From: Streptomyces sp. LUP30
GTDB taxonomy: Bacteria; Actinomycetota; Actinomycetes; Streptomycetales; Streptomycetaceae
DNA length: 64,000 bases
NCBI RefSeq assembly: GCF_001746365.1
Contig: NZ_MJAJ01000031.1
Span: 33,567 to 97,566 of the forward strand
Reading direction: 5' to 3'
In this document: positions 7,980-16,361 of the stretch, piece by piece
Position numbering within the stretch: the stretch's first letter is position 1
How the letters are laid out: each line of letters starts with the position of its first letter
Translations under genes and position numbers: made by a program
Notes under the pieces: generated by a model
What the model saw: the letters and a program-made list of their open reading frames with translations, nothing else
Told to the model about the DNA's origin: nothing
Database searches by the model: none

Positions 7980-9323
7980 ATGGTGGAGAGCGCAGGCGGG
8001 GGGCCGGGCGACGGCGCCGCCGAGATGCTCGACCGTCCGCTGCCGGACGGTGTGCGGCGCAGGGTCGTCACGATCGTCTCCGACGGCTTCGGCGGGCTGA
8101 CCGTCGGCGAACTGCCCGTCCAGTTGCGCCAGTACGCCCGGTTCGCCCCCAATCGGCGGGCCAAGTTCGCGGGGAACGCGATGGCGGCCGCGCTGGAGAC
8201 CGATCCGCTCTTCAGGCAACGCATCGCCGAGAAGTTCAGAGAGGTCCAGCCGGAACTGTCCGGCGCCCTCGACTCCGGCTCGCCGACCCCGGCCGCGGAC
8301 CCGCTCGACGTGGCGGCCGCGGCCTACGTGCTGCGGCCCGCCGGCTGGGTGAAGCTGGTCACCGCGGCCGGCGAGGAGGCCCAGCGGGCGGACGCGGAGC
8401 GGGCCGGCGAGGAGAGCCGGGCCGAACTGGAGCGACTGCGCGAGGAGCTCGACCGGGCCCGGGAGCAGACCCGGACGGACACCGAGCGGCTGCGCGCCGA
8501 GCTGGACGCGGCGAAGAAGGAGACCGAGTCGCTGCACCGCAAGCTGCGTTCGGCCCTCAGCGACGTCAAGCGGGGCGAGGCCGCGCTGCGCAAGGTGCAG
8601 GCCGAGCTCGAGACCGTGCGCGCCGAGGGGCACGCCCAGGTGTCCGCCGCGGAGAGCGAGGCCCGGCGGCTGAAGGCGCGGCTGGGCGAGGCCGAGGCCA
8701 CGCTGGAGGCCACCCGGCGGGCCGCGCGCGAGGGCCGCAGCGTGGAGGACATGCGGGTGCGGCTGCTGCTGGACACCGTCCTCGACGCGGCCCAGGGGCT
8801 GCGTCGGGAACTGGCGCTGCCGCCGGTGTCGGTGCGTCCTGCGGAGACCGTCGACGCGGTCGAGCCGGGCCGGATGACGCCGAAGGACATCGCCGCCAGG
8901 GCCCTGTCGGAGCACGATCCGGCCATTCTCGACCAGTTGCTCGCGCTGCCGCAGGCGCATCTCGTCGTCGACGGCTACAACGTCACCAAGACCGGCTATC
9001 CGCAGATGCCGTTGGAGAAGCAACGGCTGCGGCTGCTGGGGCAGCTCTCGCAGCTCGCGGCGCAGACCGGCGCCGAGGTCACCTGTGTGTTCGACGGGGC
9101 CGAACTGGCCGCTCCGGTGCTGCTCGCTCCGCCGCGCGGGGTGCGGGTACTGTTCTCCAAGCCGGGCATCACGGCCGACGAGCTGATCCGTCAACTCGTG
9201 CGGGCCGAGCCGTCCGGCCGTCCGGTCATCGTCGCTTCGACCGACCGCGAGGTGGCCGACGGGGTCGCCAAGGTGGGTGCCCGACCGGTGGCTTCCGCGG
9301 TACTTCTGAAGCGCCTGTCCTGA
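7980..9323 (+). CDS. Coiled-coil NYN-domain (PIN-like) putative RNase
   Basis: A 447-residue protein with three parts: an N-terminal globular region (about 1-130), a long Glu/Arg/Ala-rich coiled coil (about 135-260), and a C-terminal NYN/YacP-type domain (about 305-447). The NYN start LVVDGYNVTKTGYP and the acidic patches VTCVFDGAEL and IVASTDREVADG supply the metal-binding aspartates of PIN-fold nucleases. Related Bacillus YacP (Rae1) is a ribosome-associated endoribonuclease, so RNA cleavage is a reasonable inference. ATG 7980 is used because an in-frame stop lies just upstream. A long-stem hairpin follows 43 bases after the stop. Confidence 0.85.
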   Translation: MVESAGGGPGDGAAEMLDRPLPDGVRRRVVTIVSDGFGGLTVGELPVQLRQYARFAPNRRAKFAGNAMAAALETDPLFRQRIAEKFREVQPELSGALDSGSPTPAADPLDVAAAAYVLRPAGWVKLVTAAGEEAQRADAERAGEESRAELERLREELDRAREQTRTDTERLRAELDAAKKETESLHRKLRSALSDVKRGEAALRKVQAELETVRAEGHAQVSAAESEARRLKARLGEAEATLEATRRAAREGRSVEDMRVRLLLDTVLDAAQGLRRELALPPVSVRPAETVDAVEPGRMTPKDIAARALSEHDPAILDQLLALPQAHLVVDGYNVTKTGYPQMPLEKQRLRLLGQLSQLAAQTGAEVTCVFDGAELAAPVLLAPPRGVRVLFSKPGITADELIRQLVRAEPSGRPVIVASTDREVADGVAKVGARPVASAVLLKRLS

Positions 9324-9353
9324 AGGTCGAAGTTCGCAGGTTTAATGACCGAA

Positions 9354-9381
9354 TTGACGCAATCGTCACGCAACGTAGTGT
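9354..9381 (+). promoter_or_regulatory. Vegetative promoter for the NlpC/P60 gene
   Basis: TTGACG (9354-9359), a 16-base spacer and TAGTGT (9376-9381) form a near-consensus Streptomyces housekeeping promoter. Transcription would start near 9388, giving a leader of about 148 nt before GTG 9536. The spacer and -10 coincide with the left arm of the hairpin at 9366-9431. Confidence 0.6.
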
Positions 9382-9442
9382 CAATCGCGCATCACTGCTC
9401 GTGAGTTGAGTGAAAAAACTGCGTTGCGTGATGGGTTTTTTT
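9366..9442 (+). terminator. Long-stem terminator after the NYN gene
   Basis: Arms 9366-9379 and 9418-9431 pair over 14 bp with a single G-U, and a run of seven T follows at 9435-9441 in an otherwise GC-rich region. It resembles an intrinsic terminator with an unusually long 38-base loop. Only readthrough RNA from the upstream gene contains both arms, because the promoter at 9354-9381 sits on the left arm. Confidence 0.65.
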
Positions 9443-9459
9443 CTTCTGAGGATTTGAAC

Positions 9460-9512
9460 TGATCACGGCGAGGTCACTAAGGTCAGGCCTCGAACCTCCA
9501 CACGGGTGATCA
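9460..9512 (+). promoter_or_regulatory. Structured 5' leader of the NlpC/P60 gene
   Basis: Nested inverted repeats TGATCAC (9460-9466)/GTGATCA (9506-9512) and CGAGG (9469-9473)/CCTCG (9488-9492) can fold the leader just before the AAGGAG ribosome site. It does not carry the conserved elements of the c-di-AMP (ydaO) riboswitch often found before such genes. Confidence 0.35.
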
Positions 9513-9535
9513 CTCAAAAGAAGGAGCCCGTCTCC

Positions 9536-10576
9536 GTGGCGTCCCACCGTCGACCGAAGCAGCCCAGTCGCGCACGCGTGACCGTGCTGACCACCGCAGC
9601 CGCCGCTGCCGTCGTGCTGAGCTCGCAGGCCGCCAACGCGGCCCCCAGCCAGAAGCTCACCAAGGACGAGGTCAAGAGCAAGGTCGACAAGCTCTACGAA
9701 GAGGCGGAGCAGGCCACCGAGACGTTCAACGGGGCCCAGGAGAAGCAGGAGAAGCTCCAGAAGGAGATCTCCACCATCCAGGACAACGTGGCCCGGGGGC
9801 AGGCGGATCTCAACGAGCTGCGCGACTCCATGGGTCTGGCGGCCGCCGCCCAGTACCGCACCGGGTCCATAGACTCGTCCCTGCAGCTTCTTCTGTCCTC
9901 GAACCCGGACGACTTCCTGGACAAGGCCTCGGCCGCCGACCAGTTGAGCGCCCAGCAGGTCGAGGCGCTCAAGAAGATCCAGGAGAAACAGCGCGAGCTC
10001 GCGCAGCAGCGCACCGAGGCCTCCGGCAAGCTCAAGGACCTCGCCACGACGCGCACGGAACTGGGCAAGAAGAAGCAGGAAGTCCAGGCCAAGCTCGCCG
10101 AGGCGCGCAAGCTCCTCAACACGCTGACGGCCAAGGAGAAGGCCGCCCTCGCCGCCGCCGACACCCGCGCCAGCCGGGACGCCGGTCAGCGGGTCGACCT
10201 CGGCGACGCCCCCACCGGCTCCGGCCGGGCCATGGCCGCCTTCCAGGCCGCGCAGAGCCAGCTCGGCAAGCCCTACCACTACGGCTCCACCGGCACCGCC
10301 ATGTACGACTGCTCGGGCCTCACCTCCTGGGCCTACGGACAGGCCGGCGTCGGCATCCCGCGGACCTCGGAGCAGCAGGCCAACATCGGGACGCGCATCT
10401 ACTCGCAGAGCGACCTCAAGGTCGGCGACCTGGTGTTCTTCTTCAACGACCTGCACCACGTGGGCCTGTACGCGGGCAACGGCCAGATCATCCACGCGCC
10501 GCGCACCGGCACCGTCGTGCGCTACGAGTCGATGGGCACGATCGGCGGCCCGTTCATGTTCGGCGTCCGCGTCTGA
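9536..10576 (+). CDS. NlpC/P60 cell-wall hydrolase (copy 1)
   Basis: A secreted 346-residue peptidoglycan endopeptidase of the C40 family. It has an Arg-rich signal peptide ending near AANA-APSQ, a coiled-coil N-terminal region (about 45-215) that usually regulates or localises the enzyme, and a C-terminal NlpC/P60 domain with the catalytic Cys in YDCSGLTSW and His in HHVGLYAGNG. GTG 9536 is preferred to the GTG at 9506 because AAGGAG stands at the right distance before it and the signal peptide begins properly. A related gene follows in tandem. Mycobacterial Rv2190c occupies the equivalent place, supporting a growth-related cell-wall role. Confidence 0.92.
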   Translation: MASHRRPKQPSRARVTVLTTAAAAAVVLSSQAANAAPSQKLTKDEVKSKVDKLYEEAEQATETFNGAQEKQEKLQKEISTIQDNVARGQADLNELRDSMGLAAAAQYRTGSIDSSLQLLLSSNPDDFLDKASAADQLSAQQVEALKKIQEKQRELAQQRTEASGKLKDLATTRTELGKKKQEVQAKLAEARKLLNTLTAKEKAALAAADTRASRDAGQRVDLGDAPTGSGRAMAAFQAAQSQLGKPYHYGSTGTAMYDCSGLTSWAYGQAGVGIPRTSEQQANIGTRIYSQSDLKVGDLVFFFNDLHHVGLYAGNGQIIHAPRTGTVVRYESMGTIGGPFMFGVRV

Positions 10577-10589
10577 TCCACGCCGGGCC

Positions 10590-10620
10590 GGTGTCCGATC
10601 AACCTCAAGATCAGGACACC
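10590..10620 (+). terminator. Hairpin after NlpC/P60 copy 1
   Basis: GGTGTCC plus GATC (10590-10600) pairs with GATC plus GGACACC (10609-10620) around a short loop, with one bulged base. There is no T-run, so it may be a weak terminator or an RNA 3'-end stabiliser. Confidence 0.4.
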
Positions 10621-10723
10621 ACGCCGCCCGAACGGGCGAATCATGACGACGAGGAGTGACCCCACGCCCCGCCGGTGACCTGCGTCAGCGGCGGGGCGTC
10701 ACTGTGCGTGCCCGCCGAGGTCT

Positions 10724-10753
10724 TTGGCCGACCCCCCGTCGCGGGGCTACTGT
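10724..10753 (+). promoter_or_regulatory. Candidate promoter for NlpC/P60 copy 2
   Basis: TTGGCC (10724-10729), 18 bases, TACTGT (10748-10753), placed 45 bases before the chosen GTG start. Confidence 0.35.
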
Positions 10754-10797
10754 CTGCCGCGTTTCCCTGTCCACCGGTGGAAGGAGCGCGGCTTTCC

Positions 10798-11820
10798 GTG
10801 GGGTCCCATCGCCGCCTTGCACAGTCCGGGTTCGACCGGGGCGCCTGCAGCGCCCTGAGCGTGCTGTCCGTCGCGGCCGCCGCCCTCGGCGCCGTGTCCG
10901 CCGTACCGGCCACGGCCGCACCGCACGACGGCACCCGTGCCGAGGTGGACCGTCTCTACGAGGAGGCCGAGAAGGCCACCGAGGCCTACGACAAGGCCGA
11001 CGAAAGCGCCGGCGTCCTGCGCCGACAGGTCGGCGACGCCCAGGACCACATCGCCCGCCAGCAGGAGCGCGTCAACGGCCTGCGCGAGCAGCTCGGTTCG
11101 CTGGCCGGCGCCCAGTACCGCTCCGGCGGTCTCGACCCCTCCCTGGCGCTGCTGTTCTCCGACGACCCGGAGGAGTACCTCGCCAAGGCGTCCGTCCTGG
11201 ACCGGATCACCGCCCACCAGGCCGGTGAACTGAGGGAGCTGCAGGGCGCCCTGCGCGAGCTCGCCCAGGAGCGCACCGAGGCCGCCCGCAAGCTCGCCGA
11301 GCTGGACAAGAGCCGCAGGGCCGTGGTCGGCCACAAGCGGACCGTGGAGCAGAAGCTCGCCAAGGCGAGGGCGTTGCTCAACTCCCTGCCGTCCGGGGAA
11401 CGCGCCGCCTACGACCGGGCCTCCCGCTCCGACCGCGAGGACCTGCCCGGCCTCTCGGGGTCGGTCCCGGCGTCCGGCCGGGCTGCCGCCGCGCTGGCCG
11501 CCGTCCGTTCCGCGCTCGGCAAGCCGTACGTATGGGGCGCCAACGGGCCCTCGGGCTTCGACTGTTCGGGCCTCATGCAGTGGTCGTACGCGCAGGCCGG
11601 CGTCTCGCTGCCGCGCACCTCGCAGGCCCAGGCGCACGCCGGGCGGCGGGTCCCGCTCTCCCAGGCCCGGCCCGGCGACATCGTCACGTACCGCTCCGAC
11701 GCCAGCCATGTCGGCATGTACGTCGGCAACGGCCAGGTCATCCACGCCCCCTATCCGGGGGCGCCGGTGCGCTACGACCCGGTCGGGATGATGCCGGTCT
11801 CGTCCGTCACCAGGCCCTGA
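10798..11820 (+). CDS. NlpC/P60 cell-wall hydrolase (copy 2)
   Basis: A 340-residue paralogue of the preceding gene with the same plan: signal peptide (cleavage near ATAA-APHDG), coiled coil (about 45-205) and C-terminal NlpC/P60 domain with Cys in FDCSGLMQW and His in SHVGMYVGNG. The first residues after the start, GSHRR, mirror ASHRR of copy 1. GTG 10798 is chosen by that alignment and by AAGGAG upstream, although the spacing of 11 bases is long. It probably cleaves peptide stems in peptidoglycan outside the membrane. The two copies arose by tandem duplication and have diverged clearly in sequence. Confidence 0.9.
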   Translation: MGSHRRLAQSGFDRGACSALSVLSVAAAALGAVSAVPATAAPHDGTRAEVDRLYEEAEKATEAYDKADESAGVLRRQVGDAQDHIARQQERVNGLREQLGSLAGAQYRSGGLDPSLALLFSDDPEEYLAKASVLDRITAHQAGELRELQGALRELAQERTEAARKLAELDKSRRAVVGHKRTVEQKLAKARALLNSLPSGERAAYDRASRSDREDLPGLSGSVPASGRAAAALAAVRSALGKPYVWGANGPSGFDCSGLMQWSYAQAGVSLPRTSQAQAHAGRRVPLSQARPGDIVTYRSDASHVGMYVGNGQVIHAPYPGAPVRYDPVGMMPVSSVTRP

Positions 11821-11847
11821 CCCTCGGCCCGTCGGGCACGGCCGCCG

Positions 11848-11853
11848 TACGAT
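11848..11853 (+). promoter_or_regulatory. -10-like TACGAT next to start (leaderless)
   Basis: TACGAT ends seven bases before ATG 11861 and no ribosome site is present, as in leaderless mRNAs. Confidence 0.4.
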
Positions 11854-11860
11854 CGGGTGG

Positions 11861-13063
11861 ATGACTGGTCGAAGGCGGATGTGCGGATTCCGGGGCGTGG
11901 GGCCCTGGCCGGTGGTCGGCACGCTCCTCGCCTCCCTGGTCGCCTGCGGCGGCCGCCCCGGCACGGACGGCACGCGGGCCGACGTGCAAAGGCTCCTCGA
12001 CCGGCGGGCCGCCGCGGTCCTCGACCGGGACGTGCGCGCCTACGCGGACACCGGCAGCGCCGCCGGGTTCGCCGCGGTGCGGGCCGTTCCGCTGGCGGCC
12101 TGGTCCTACCGCGTGACGGCGCTGCGGCGCGGCGGGGACACCGCCACCGCGGACGCCGAGCTGAGCTACCGGGTCGAGGGCTACGACCGGGCCCCGGTGG
12201 TCGTCAAGCGCACCGTGCGCCTGGCCCGGGACACGGGCGGGCGGTGGTCGGTGACGTCGGAGAAGCCCGCGAAGGAGACCGGCCAGCAGTTGTGGGACCA
12301 GGGAACGGTGAACGTCGTGCGCGGGACGCACAGTCTGGTGCTGGGGGTCGGGCAGTCCGCTGACCGGCTGCGGTCCTTCGCGGAGCTGGCCGACGACGCC
12401 GTCCCCGAGGTGTCGGCGGCCTGGGGCACCGCCTGGGCGGGCCACGTCGTCGTCCTGGTGCCGAAGTCGCTGACGGGCATGGCGGGGCTGCTGGGCTCGC
12501 CCGTCGCCGCCTACCGGGGGATCGCCGCGGTGACGACGGGGGAGACGGGCGGCCGGACGAAGACTCCCGCGGACCGGGTCATCGTCAACCCCGACGCGTA
12601 CGGCATGCTCGGCCGGGTCGGCCGGCAGGTGGTCCTCACCCACGAGACCACGCATGTCGCCACCCGCGCCCACACCGACGCCGCCACCCCGCTGTGGCTG
12701 TCCGAGGGGTACGCCGACTGGGTCGGCTACCGCGGCACCGGACGCACTCCGCCCGAGGTCGCGCCGGAACTGCAGCACTCCGTCATGACCGGGAGCGTCC
12801 CGGCGGCGCTGCCCGCGGACGGCGACTTCGCGTTCTCCGGCGACGCCGGCCGGCTGGCCGAGGCGTACGAGGGCGGCTGGCTGGCCTGCCGGATGATCGC
12901 CGAGCGGTGGGGCGAGGTGGAACTCGACGCGTTCTACCGGGCCGTCGGGGAGCACCAGGAGCGGCCGGGGGCGGTGGAGGGCGCGCTGAAGGACGTCCTG
13001 GGCACCTCTCTCCCGGAGTTCACCAGGAACTGGCAGGAGTACCTGAGGGCGCAGCTCGGCTGA
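11861..13063 (+). CDS. Lipoprotein gluzincin metallopeptidase
   Basis: A 400-residue exported protein. The N-terminus has a hydrophobic stretch ending in a lipobox, SLVAC-GG (Cys about 29), so it is probably a membrane-anchored lipoprotein. The C-terminal half has HETTH (about residue 267) followed by WLSEGYADW, the zinc-binding HExxH-type motif plus third-ligand Glu helix of the MA clan (gluzincins). The region between the lipobox and the peptidase resembles a small export-associated cystatin-like fold, but this is uncertain. Substrate unknown; cell-wall or protein turnover on the outer membrane face is an inference. It appears to have its own leaderless promoter. Confidence 0.8.
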   Translation: MTGRRRMCGFRGVGPWPVVGTLLASLVACGGRPGTDGTRADVQRLLDRRAAAVLDRDVRAYADTGSAAGFAAVRAVPLAAWSYRVTALRRGGDTATADAELSYRVEGYDRAPVVVKRTVRLARDTGGRWSVTSEKPAKETGQQLWDQGTVNVVRGTHSLVLGVGQSADRLRSFAELADDAVPEVSAAWGTAWAGHVVVLVPKSLTGMAGLLGSPVAAYRGIAAVTTGETGGRTKTPADRVIVNPDAYGMLGRVGRQVVLTHETTHVATRAHTDAATPLWLSEGYADWVGYRGTGRTPPEVAPELQHSVMTGSVPAALPADGDFAFSGDAGRLAEAYEGGWLACRMIAERWGEVELDAFYRAVGEHQERPGAVEGALKDVLGTSLPEFTRNWQEYLRAQLG

Positions 13064-13094
13064 GCGGCCGGGGCGACGTGGTGGGCCGCCCGGG

Positions 13095-13634
13095 TCACCC
13101 GGTCCGGTCGGGCGCGGTCAGCTCCGCGATCGCCTCGCGCAGCCACGCCCGCTCCGCCTGCCCGGTCGCCCGTGCGACCCGCAGAATGCCCCGCCGGAAC
13201 AGGTCGTCCTCCCGCTCCGCCCGCACGGGCTCGCCGTCGACGTAGAAGAAGCTCGCCGGCGTCTCCAGGAAGTCCAGGCGCCGCCGCAGAACGGCCGACT
13301 GCTCCGCGGGGTCGGGAAGGTGACGCAGGAACGCCAGGACGGTGTTGAAGCGGACGTGGTCCGTGATCTCGGCCTGCTTGGGGCGGCGCAGGCGTTCCAG
13401 CAGGTCCGCCCGCCCCCGGTCGGTGAGGGTCAGCACTCGGCGCGGAGCCGCGCCCGCACCGTCCTCGGTGTGCTGATCGAGCCTGCCCGCGGCGACCAGG
13501 CGGGTGATCGCCGGGTAGAGCGCGCCGTCGCTGACCGGGCGGACATGACCGGTCAGGGCGGTGATGCGCTCCTTCAACTCGTAACCGTGCAGCGGCTCCT
13601 CGGCGAGGAAGCCGAGGATCGACAGCTCAAGCAT
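13095..13634 (-). CDS. PadR-family transcriptional regulator
   Basis: A 179-residue winged-helix repressor. The N-terminal domain shows the PadR pattern MLELSILGFLAEEPLHGYEL...DGALYPAITRLVAAG, followed by a C-terminal helical dimerisation region. ATG 13634 has GGGAGG at a good distance; the longer upstream frame would run through the operator. It diverges from the MATE exporter, and a perfect 21-bp inverted repeat lies between them, so it most likely represses both itself and the exporter until a toxic compound binds. Confidence 0.92.
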   Translation of the reverse strand: MLELSILGFLAEEPLHGYELKERITALTGHVRPVSDGALYPAITRLVAAGRLDQHTEDGAGAAPRRVLTLTDRGRADLLERLRRPKQAEITDHVRFNTVLAFLRHLPDPAEQSAVLRRRLDFLETPASFFYVDGEPVRAEREDDLFRRGILRVARATGQAERAWLREAIAELTAPDRTG

Positions 13635-13666
13635 GGTCCTCCCTTGCGGACGCGCTGACGGCATGT

Positions 13667-13713
13667 TACCTCTTATCGAGTTACCTCGTTTAGAGGTAAC
13701 TCGATAAGAGGTA
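13667..13713. promoter_or_regulatory. Perfect 21-bp inverted repeat, probable PadR operator
   Basis: Arms 13667-13687 and 13693-13713 are exact reverse complements over all 21 bases with a five-base spacer (GTTTA). The arm begins TACCTCTTATCGAG and continues TTACCTC. It is AT-richer than its surroundings and lies 33 bases upstream of the PadR start and 43 bases upstream of the exporter start, overlapping where both promoters must be. Confidence 0.85.
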
Positions 13714-13755
13714 TACCGGTCGGCCGTGTGCCGCACTTCCGAGGGGGACCCCGTC

Positions 13756-15084
13756 GTGGACAGTCATCGCGGACAGCTGGTGGCGCTCGCCCGTCCGGTC
13801 TACTTCTCGCTCCTGGCCTCGGTGGCCGCCGGCATCATCAACACCGTCTGGGTGTCCCGGCTGGGCGGACCGGCGGTGGCCGCCGTGGCGGTGGCCACCA
13901 ACGCCGAGAACGTGCTGCTGGGCGTGGCGCTGGTGTTCGCCTCGGGGACGACCGTGCTGGTCGCCCATGCGAGGGGCGCGCGGGACCCCGGCACGGTGCG
14001 CGCGGCGGTACGAGGCGGCTGGGCGCTGTGTGCGCTGGTCACGCCGGTGATCGCGGTCGGAGGCTGCCTGCTGCGCGAGCCGCTGGCCCGTCTCGTGCTC
14101 GGCGGGCACGGCGGCCCCGCCCTGCCCCTGGCCGTCTCGTACTTCGCTGTCTCGATGCCGGGCGTCGCCGTCTTCTTCGCCCAGCAGCTCGTCGACGGCA
14201 TCCTCAAGGGCACGGGCGACACGAGGACGCCGATGCGTCTGGCCCTGCTCGCCAACGGCCTGATCCTCATCGGCGACCCGCTGTTCATCCACCTCTACGG
14301 CGTGCGCGGCGCCGCTGTCTCCACGGTGCTGTGCCGGGCCGCGGCCCTCGGCGCAGGGCTGTCGGCCCTGCGCCGCAACGCCGTGCTGCGGACGGCCGTC
14401 CGGGCGGCGCCCACGCTCTCCACGGCCGCCTCCCTGCGGCGCACGCTGCTGACCGGCCTGCCGATGGCGGCCGACTTCACCCTGCGCCAGGGCGGGGCGC
14501 TCGCCCTGGTCGCCGTGGTGGCGCGGCTCGGGGTGACGGCGGTCGCCGCGTACGCGACCGCCTACAAGGTCATGTACGTGGCGACGATGGCCTTCTACGC
14601 CGTCCGTCAGGCCGCCTCCATCCACACCGCGCACACCCGGGGCGAGGGCCGGGAGGAGCGCCGGGCGATCGGGCGGCAGGCCGTGCTCGTCTCCGGGGCC
14701 GTCGCCCTGGTGGCCGCCCTCCTGCTGTACGCCGCCGCGCCCTGGATCATGACCGCCTTCGGCGCCGGGCCCGGCGTGGTCCGCGACGGGGTGCTGTTCC
14801 TGCGCTGTGTCGGGCCGTATCTGCTGCTCATGGCCGGGTTCATCGCCGTGGGCGGCGTCTTCGAGGGCAGCGGGGGAGCGCCGGTGCTGCTGCGGGTGAC
14901 CCTGCTGGGCACGGCCGTGCAGCTGCCGCTGGCGTACGCGCTGTCGGGGCTGGGGCTGCCGGGGATCTGTCTGGCCCTGGCCCTCTCGATGGGCGTGCAG
15001 AGCCTGGTGGTGGGGGCGGTGCTGCGGCGGGCGTGGCCCCGGCGTCAGGAGGAGGCCGCCGGCGTGCCGGCGGGGGCGGTCTGA
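13756..15084 (+). CDS. MATE-family multidrug efflux protein
   Basis: A 442-residue integral membrane antiporter with about twelve hydrophobic segments in two similar halves. LARPVYFSLLASVAAGIINTVWVSRLGG at the N-terminus and GILKGTGDTRTPM after helix 5 are typical MATE/NorM signatures. These proteins expel cationic drugs in exchange for H+ or Na+. GTG 13756 is preferred for the GAGGGGG site before it; GTG 13726 is also in frame. The 3' end overlaps the convergent GT87 gene by 40 bases. Control by the divergent PadR protein is likely. Confidence 0.92.
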   Translation: MDSHRGQLVALARPVYFSLLASVAAGIINTVWVSRLGGPAVAAVAVATNAENVLLGVALVFASGTTVLVAHARGARDPGTVRAAVRGGWALCALVTPVIAVGGCLLREPLARLVLGGHGGPALPLAVSYFAVSMPGVAVFFAQQLVDGILKGTGDTRTPMRLALLANGLILIGDPLFIHLYGVRGAAVSTVLCRAAALGAGLSALRRNAVLRTAVRAAPTLSTAASLRRTLLTGLPMAADFTLRQGGALALVAVVARLGVTAVAAYATAYKVMYVATMAFYAVRQAASIHTAHTRGEGREERRAIGRQAVLVSGAVALVAALLLYAAAPWIMTAFGAGPGVVRDGVLFLRCVGPYLLLMAGFIAVGGVFEGSGGAPVLLRVTLLGTAVQLPLAYALSGLGLPGICLALALSMGVQSLVVGAVLRRAWPRRQEEAAGVPAGAV

Positions 15085-16292
15085 GCGAGCGGGGCGGCGT
15101 CCGAGGCGGCGCCCGGCGCCGTCGAGCGCCACAGCCTCACGGCCGCGGTGAGCGCGGCGGCCACCAGCAGGCCGTTGCGCCAGAACATCAGGGCGACCCC
15201 GAGGGGGGTGCTCGCGACGACGTCCGCGAAGCAGAGCGGGAACTCCAGGCCCGTCACGGCCGCCGCGGCCAGGACCAGTGCTGCGGGCGCGGTCATGCGG
15301 CCGGCCTCGAAGCACAGGCAGACCGCCGCGAGCCCGATGAGCCACACGAGGTACTGGGGGCTGATCACCCTGCTGGTGACGGTGAACAGCAGGACCGCCG
15401 TGAAGGCCGCCTCCGCGAGCGTGTGCGCCGTGAGGCGTCTCGCGGTCAGCCGCCACAGCAGCAGCCAGCCGCATGCGAGCGCCGTCAGCCCCAGCGCCAC
15501 GTCGCTCACGAGGCCCGTGTACGGGCCGGCGAACTCCAGCGAGCCGTAGCGGAACAGCACCTCGCCCGGCCAGCCGAGGTGCCGGGCCGCATGCAGGGCG
15601 AGGCCGGCCACCGACTCCACCTCGACGCCCCGGTCCCGCTGGGAGGCCAGAAAGGCGAAGGCGCCGGGCAGGGCGAGGGCGGACACGGCGCACAGGGCGA
15701 GGGCCGTCACCGCCGCCGCACCCCACGCCCGACGGCGTACCGCGCCCGCGAGCAGCAGCACCGGCCATCCCTTCAGCAGTGCCGCGAAGCCGGTCAGCGC
15801 CCCCATCGTCCGAGGCCGGCGCACGCCGGCGACCAGGGCGGCGACCGCTACGGCCGTCACCATCACGTCGTAGCGGGCGTAGACGGTGGGGCCCAGCAAC
15901 GGGACGCCCGTCACCCATGTCCACGCGCCGCGCAGCGACCGGCCGGAGTGCAGGCCCGTGTGCAGCAGCGGCACGAGCACGGCCAGGTCGGCGAGGAAGG
16001 CCAGGACGAAGAAGGCCGACGCGTACCCGAGGAAGGGCAGCGCAGCGGGGGAGAGGATCGCGAGGGCGGCGGCGGGCGGGTACTGCCAGGTGACGTCGCT
16101 CGCCGGGAAGGCCCCGGCGCGCAGCACCTCGTACCAGCCGCGGTAGATGACGGACACGTCGTCGGTGACGTCCGGGCCGGGGAAGCGGAGCACCCCGAAG
16201 ACGAGGAGCAGCAGCGTCAGACGGGTCGCGCCCCAGGTCGTCAGCAGACAGGTCAGGGGCCGCCGCACGGCCGTCGTCTCCATGCCGCTCAT
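15045..16292 (-). CDS. GT87-type (DUF2029) polyprenyl-linked glycosyltransferase
   Basis: A 415-residue membrane protein with about ten or more hydrophobic helices, of the actinobacterial GT-C type using polyprenyl-phosphate sugars on the outer membrane face. The first loop after helix 1 has the acidic pair PDVTDDVSVIYRGWYE and then TWQYPPAAA; the late SRVISPQYLVWL motif is common in GT87. ATG 16292 (MSGMETT) is the natural start; the open frame continuing upstream is antisense to the next gene. It diverges from a PimB'-like gene, and in mycobacteria a GT87 mannosyltransferase (Rv2181) lies in the same neighbourhood, so a mannosyltransferase role is inferred. Confidence 0.85.
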   Translation of the reverse strand: MSGMETTAVRRPLTCLLTTWGATRLTLLLLVFGVLRFPGPDVTDDVSVIYRGWYEVLRAGAFPASDVTWQYPPAAALAILSPAALPFLGYASAFFVLAFLADLAVLVPLLHTGLHSGRSLRGAWTWVTGVPLLGPTVYARYDVMVTAVAVAALVAGVRRPRTMGALTGFAALLKGWPVLLLAGAVRRRAWGAAAVTALALCAVSALALPGAFAFLASQRDRGVEVESVAGLALHAARHLGWPGEVLFRYGSLEFAGPYTGLVSDVALGLTALACGWLLLWRLTARRLTAHTLAEAAFTAVLLFTVTSRVISPQYLVWLIGLAAVCLCFEAGRMTAPAALVLAAAAVTGLEFPLCFADVVASTPLGVALMFWRNGLLVAAALTAAVRLWRSTAPGAASDAAPLAQTAPAGTPAASS

Positions 16293-16347
16293 GATCTCCC
16301 CCCGGGCTGTGGAGCGCCGCCGGGCGCGGCCGTGCGGAGCGTTTGGA

Positions 16348-16353
16348 TAGGGT
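16348..16353 (+). promoter_or_regulatory. -10-like TAGGGT next to start (leaderless)
   Basis: TAGGGT is followed by eight bases and ATG 16362, without a ribosome site. Confidence 0.4.
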
Positions 16354-16361
16354 CGGTCGCG

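Noticed and set aside
9324..9535. c-di-AMP (ydaO) riboswitch before the NlpC/P60 gene
   Set aside because: This riboswitch is common before Streptomyces cell-wall hydrolases, but its conserved sequence blocks are missing; only unrelated nested repeats are present.
13728..16361. Very long plus-strand open frame across the MATE and GT87 genes
   Set aside because: It is antisense or out of frame to clear genes, rich in Arg/Ala/Gly, and exists only because stop codons are rare at this GC content. Only the part from 16362 is a gene.
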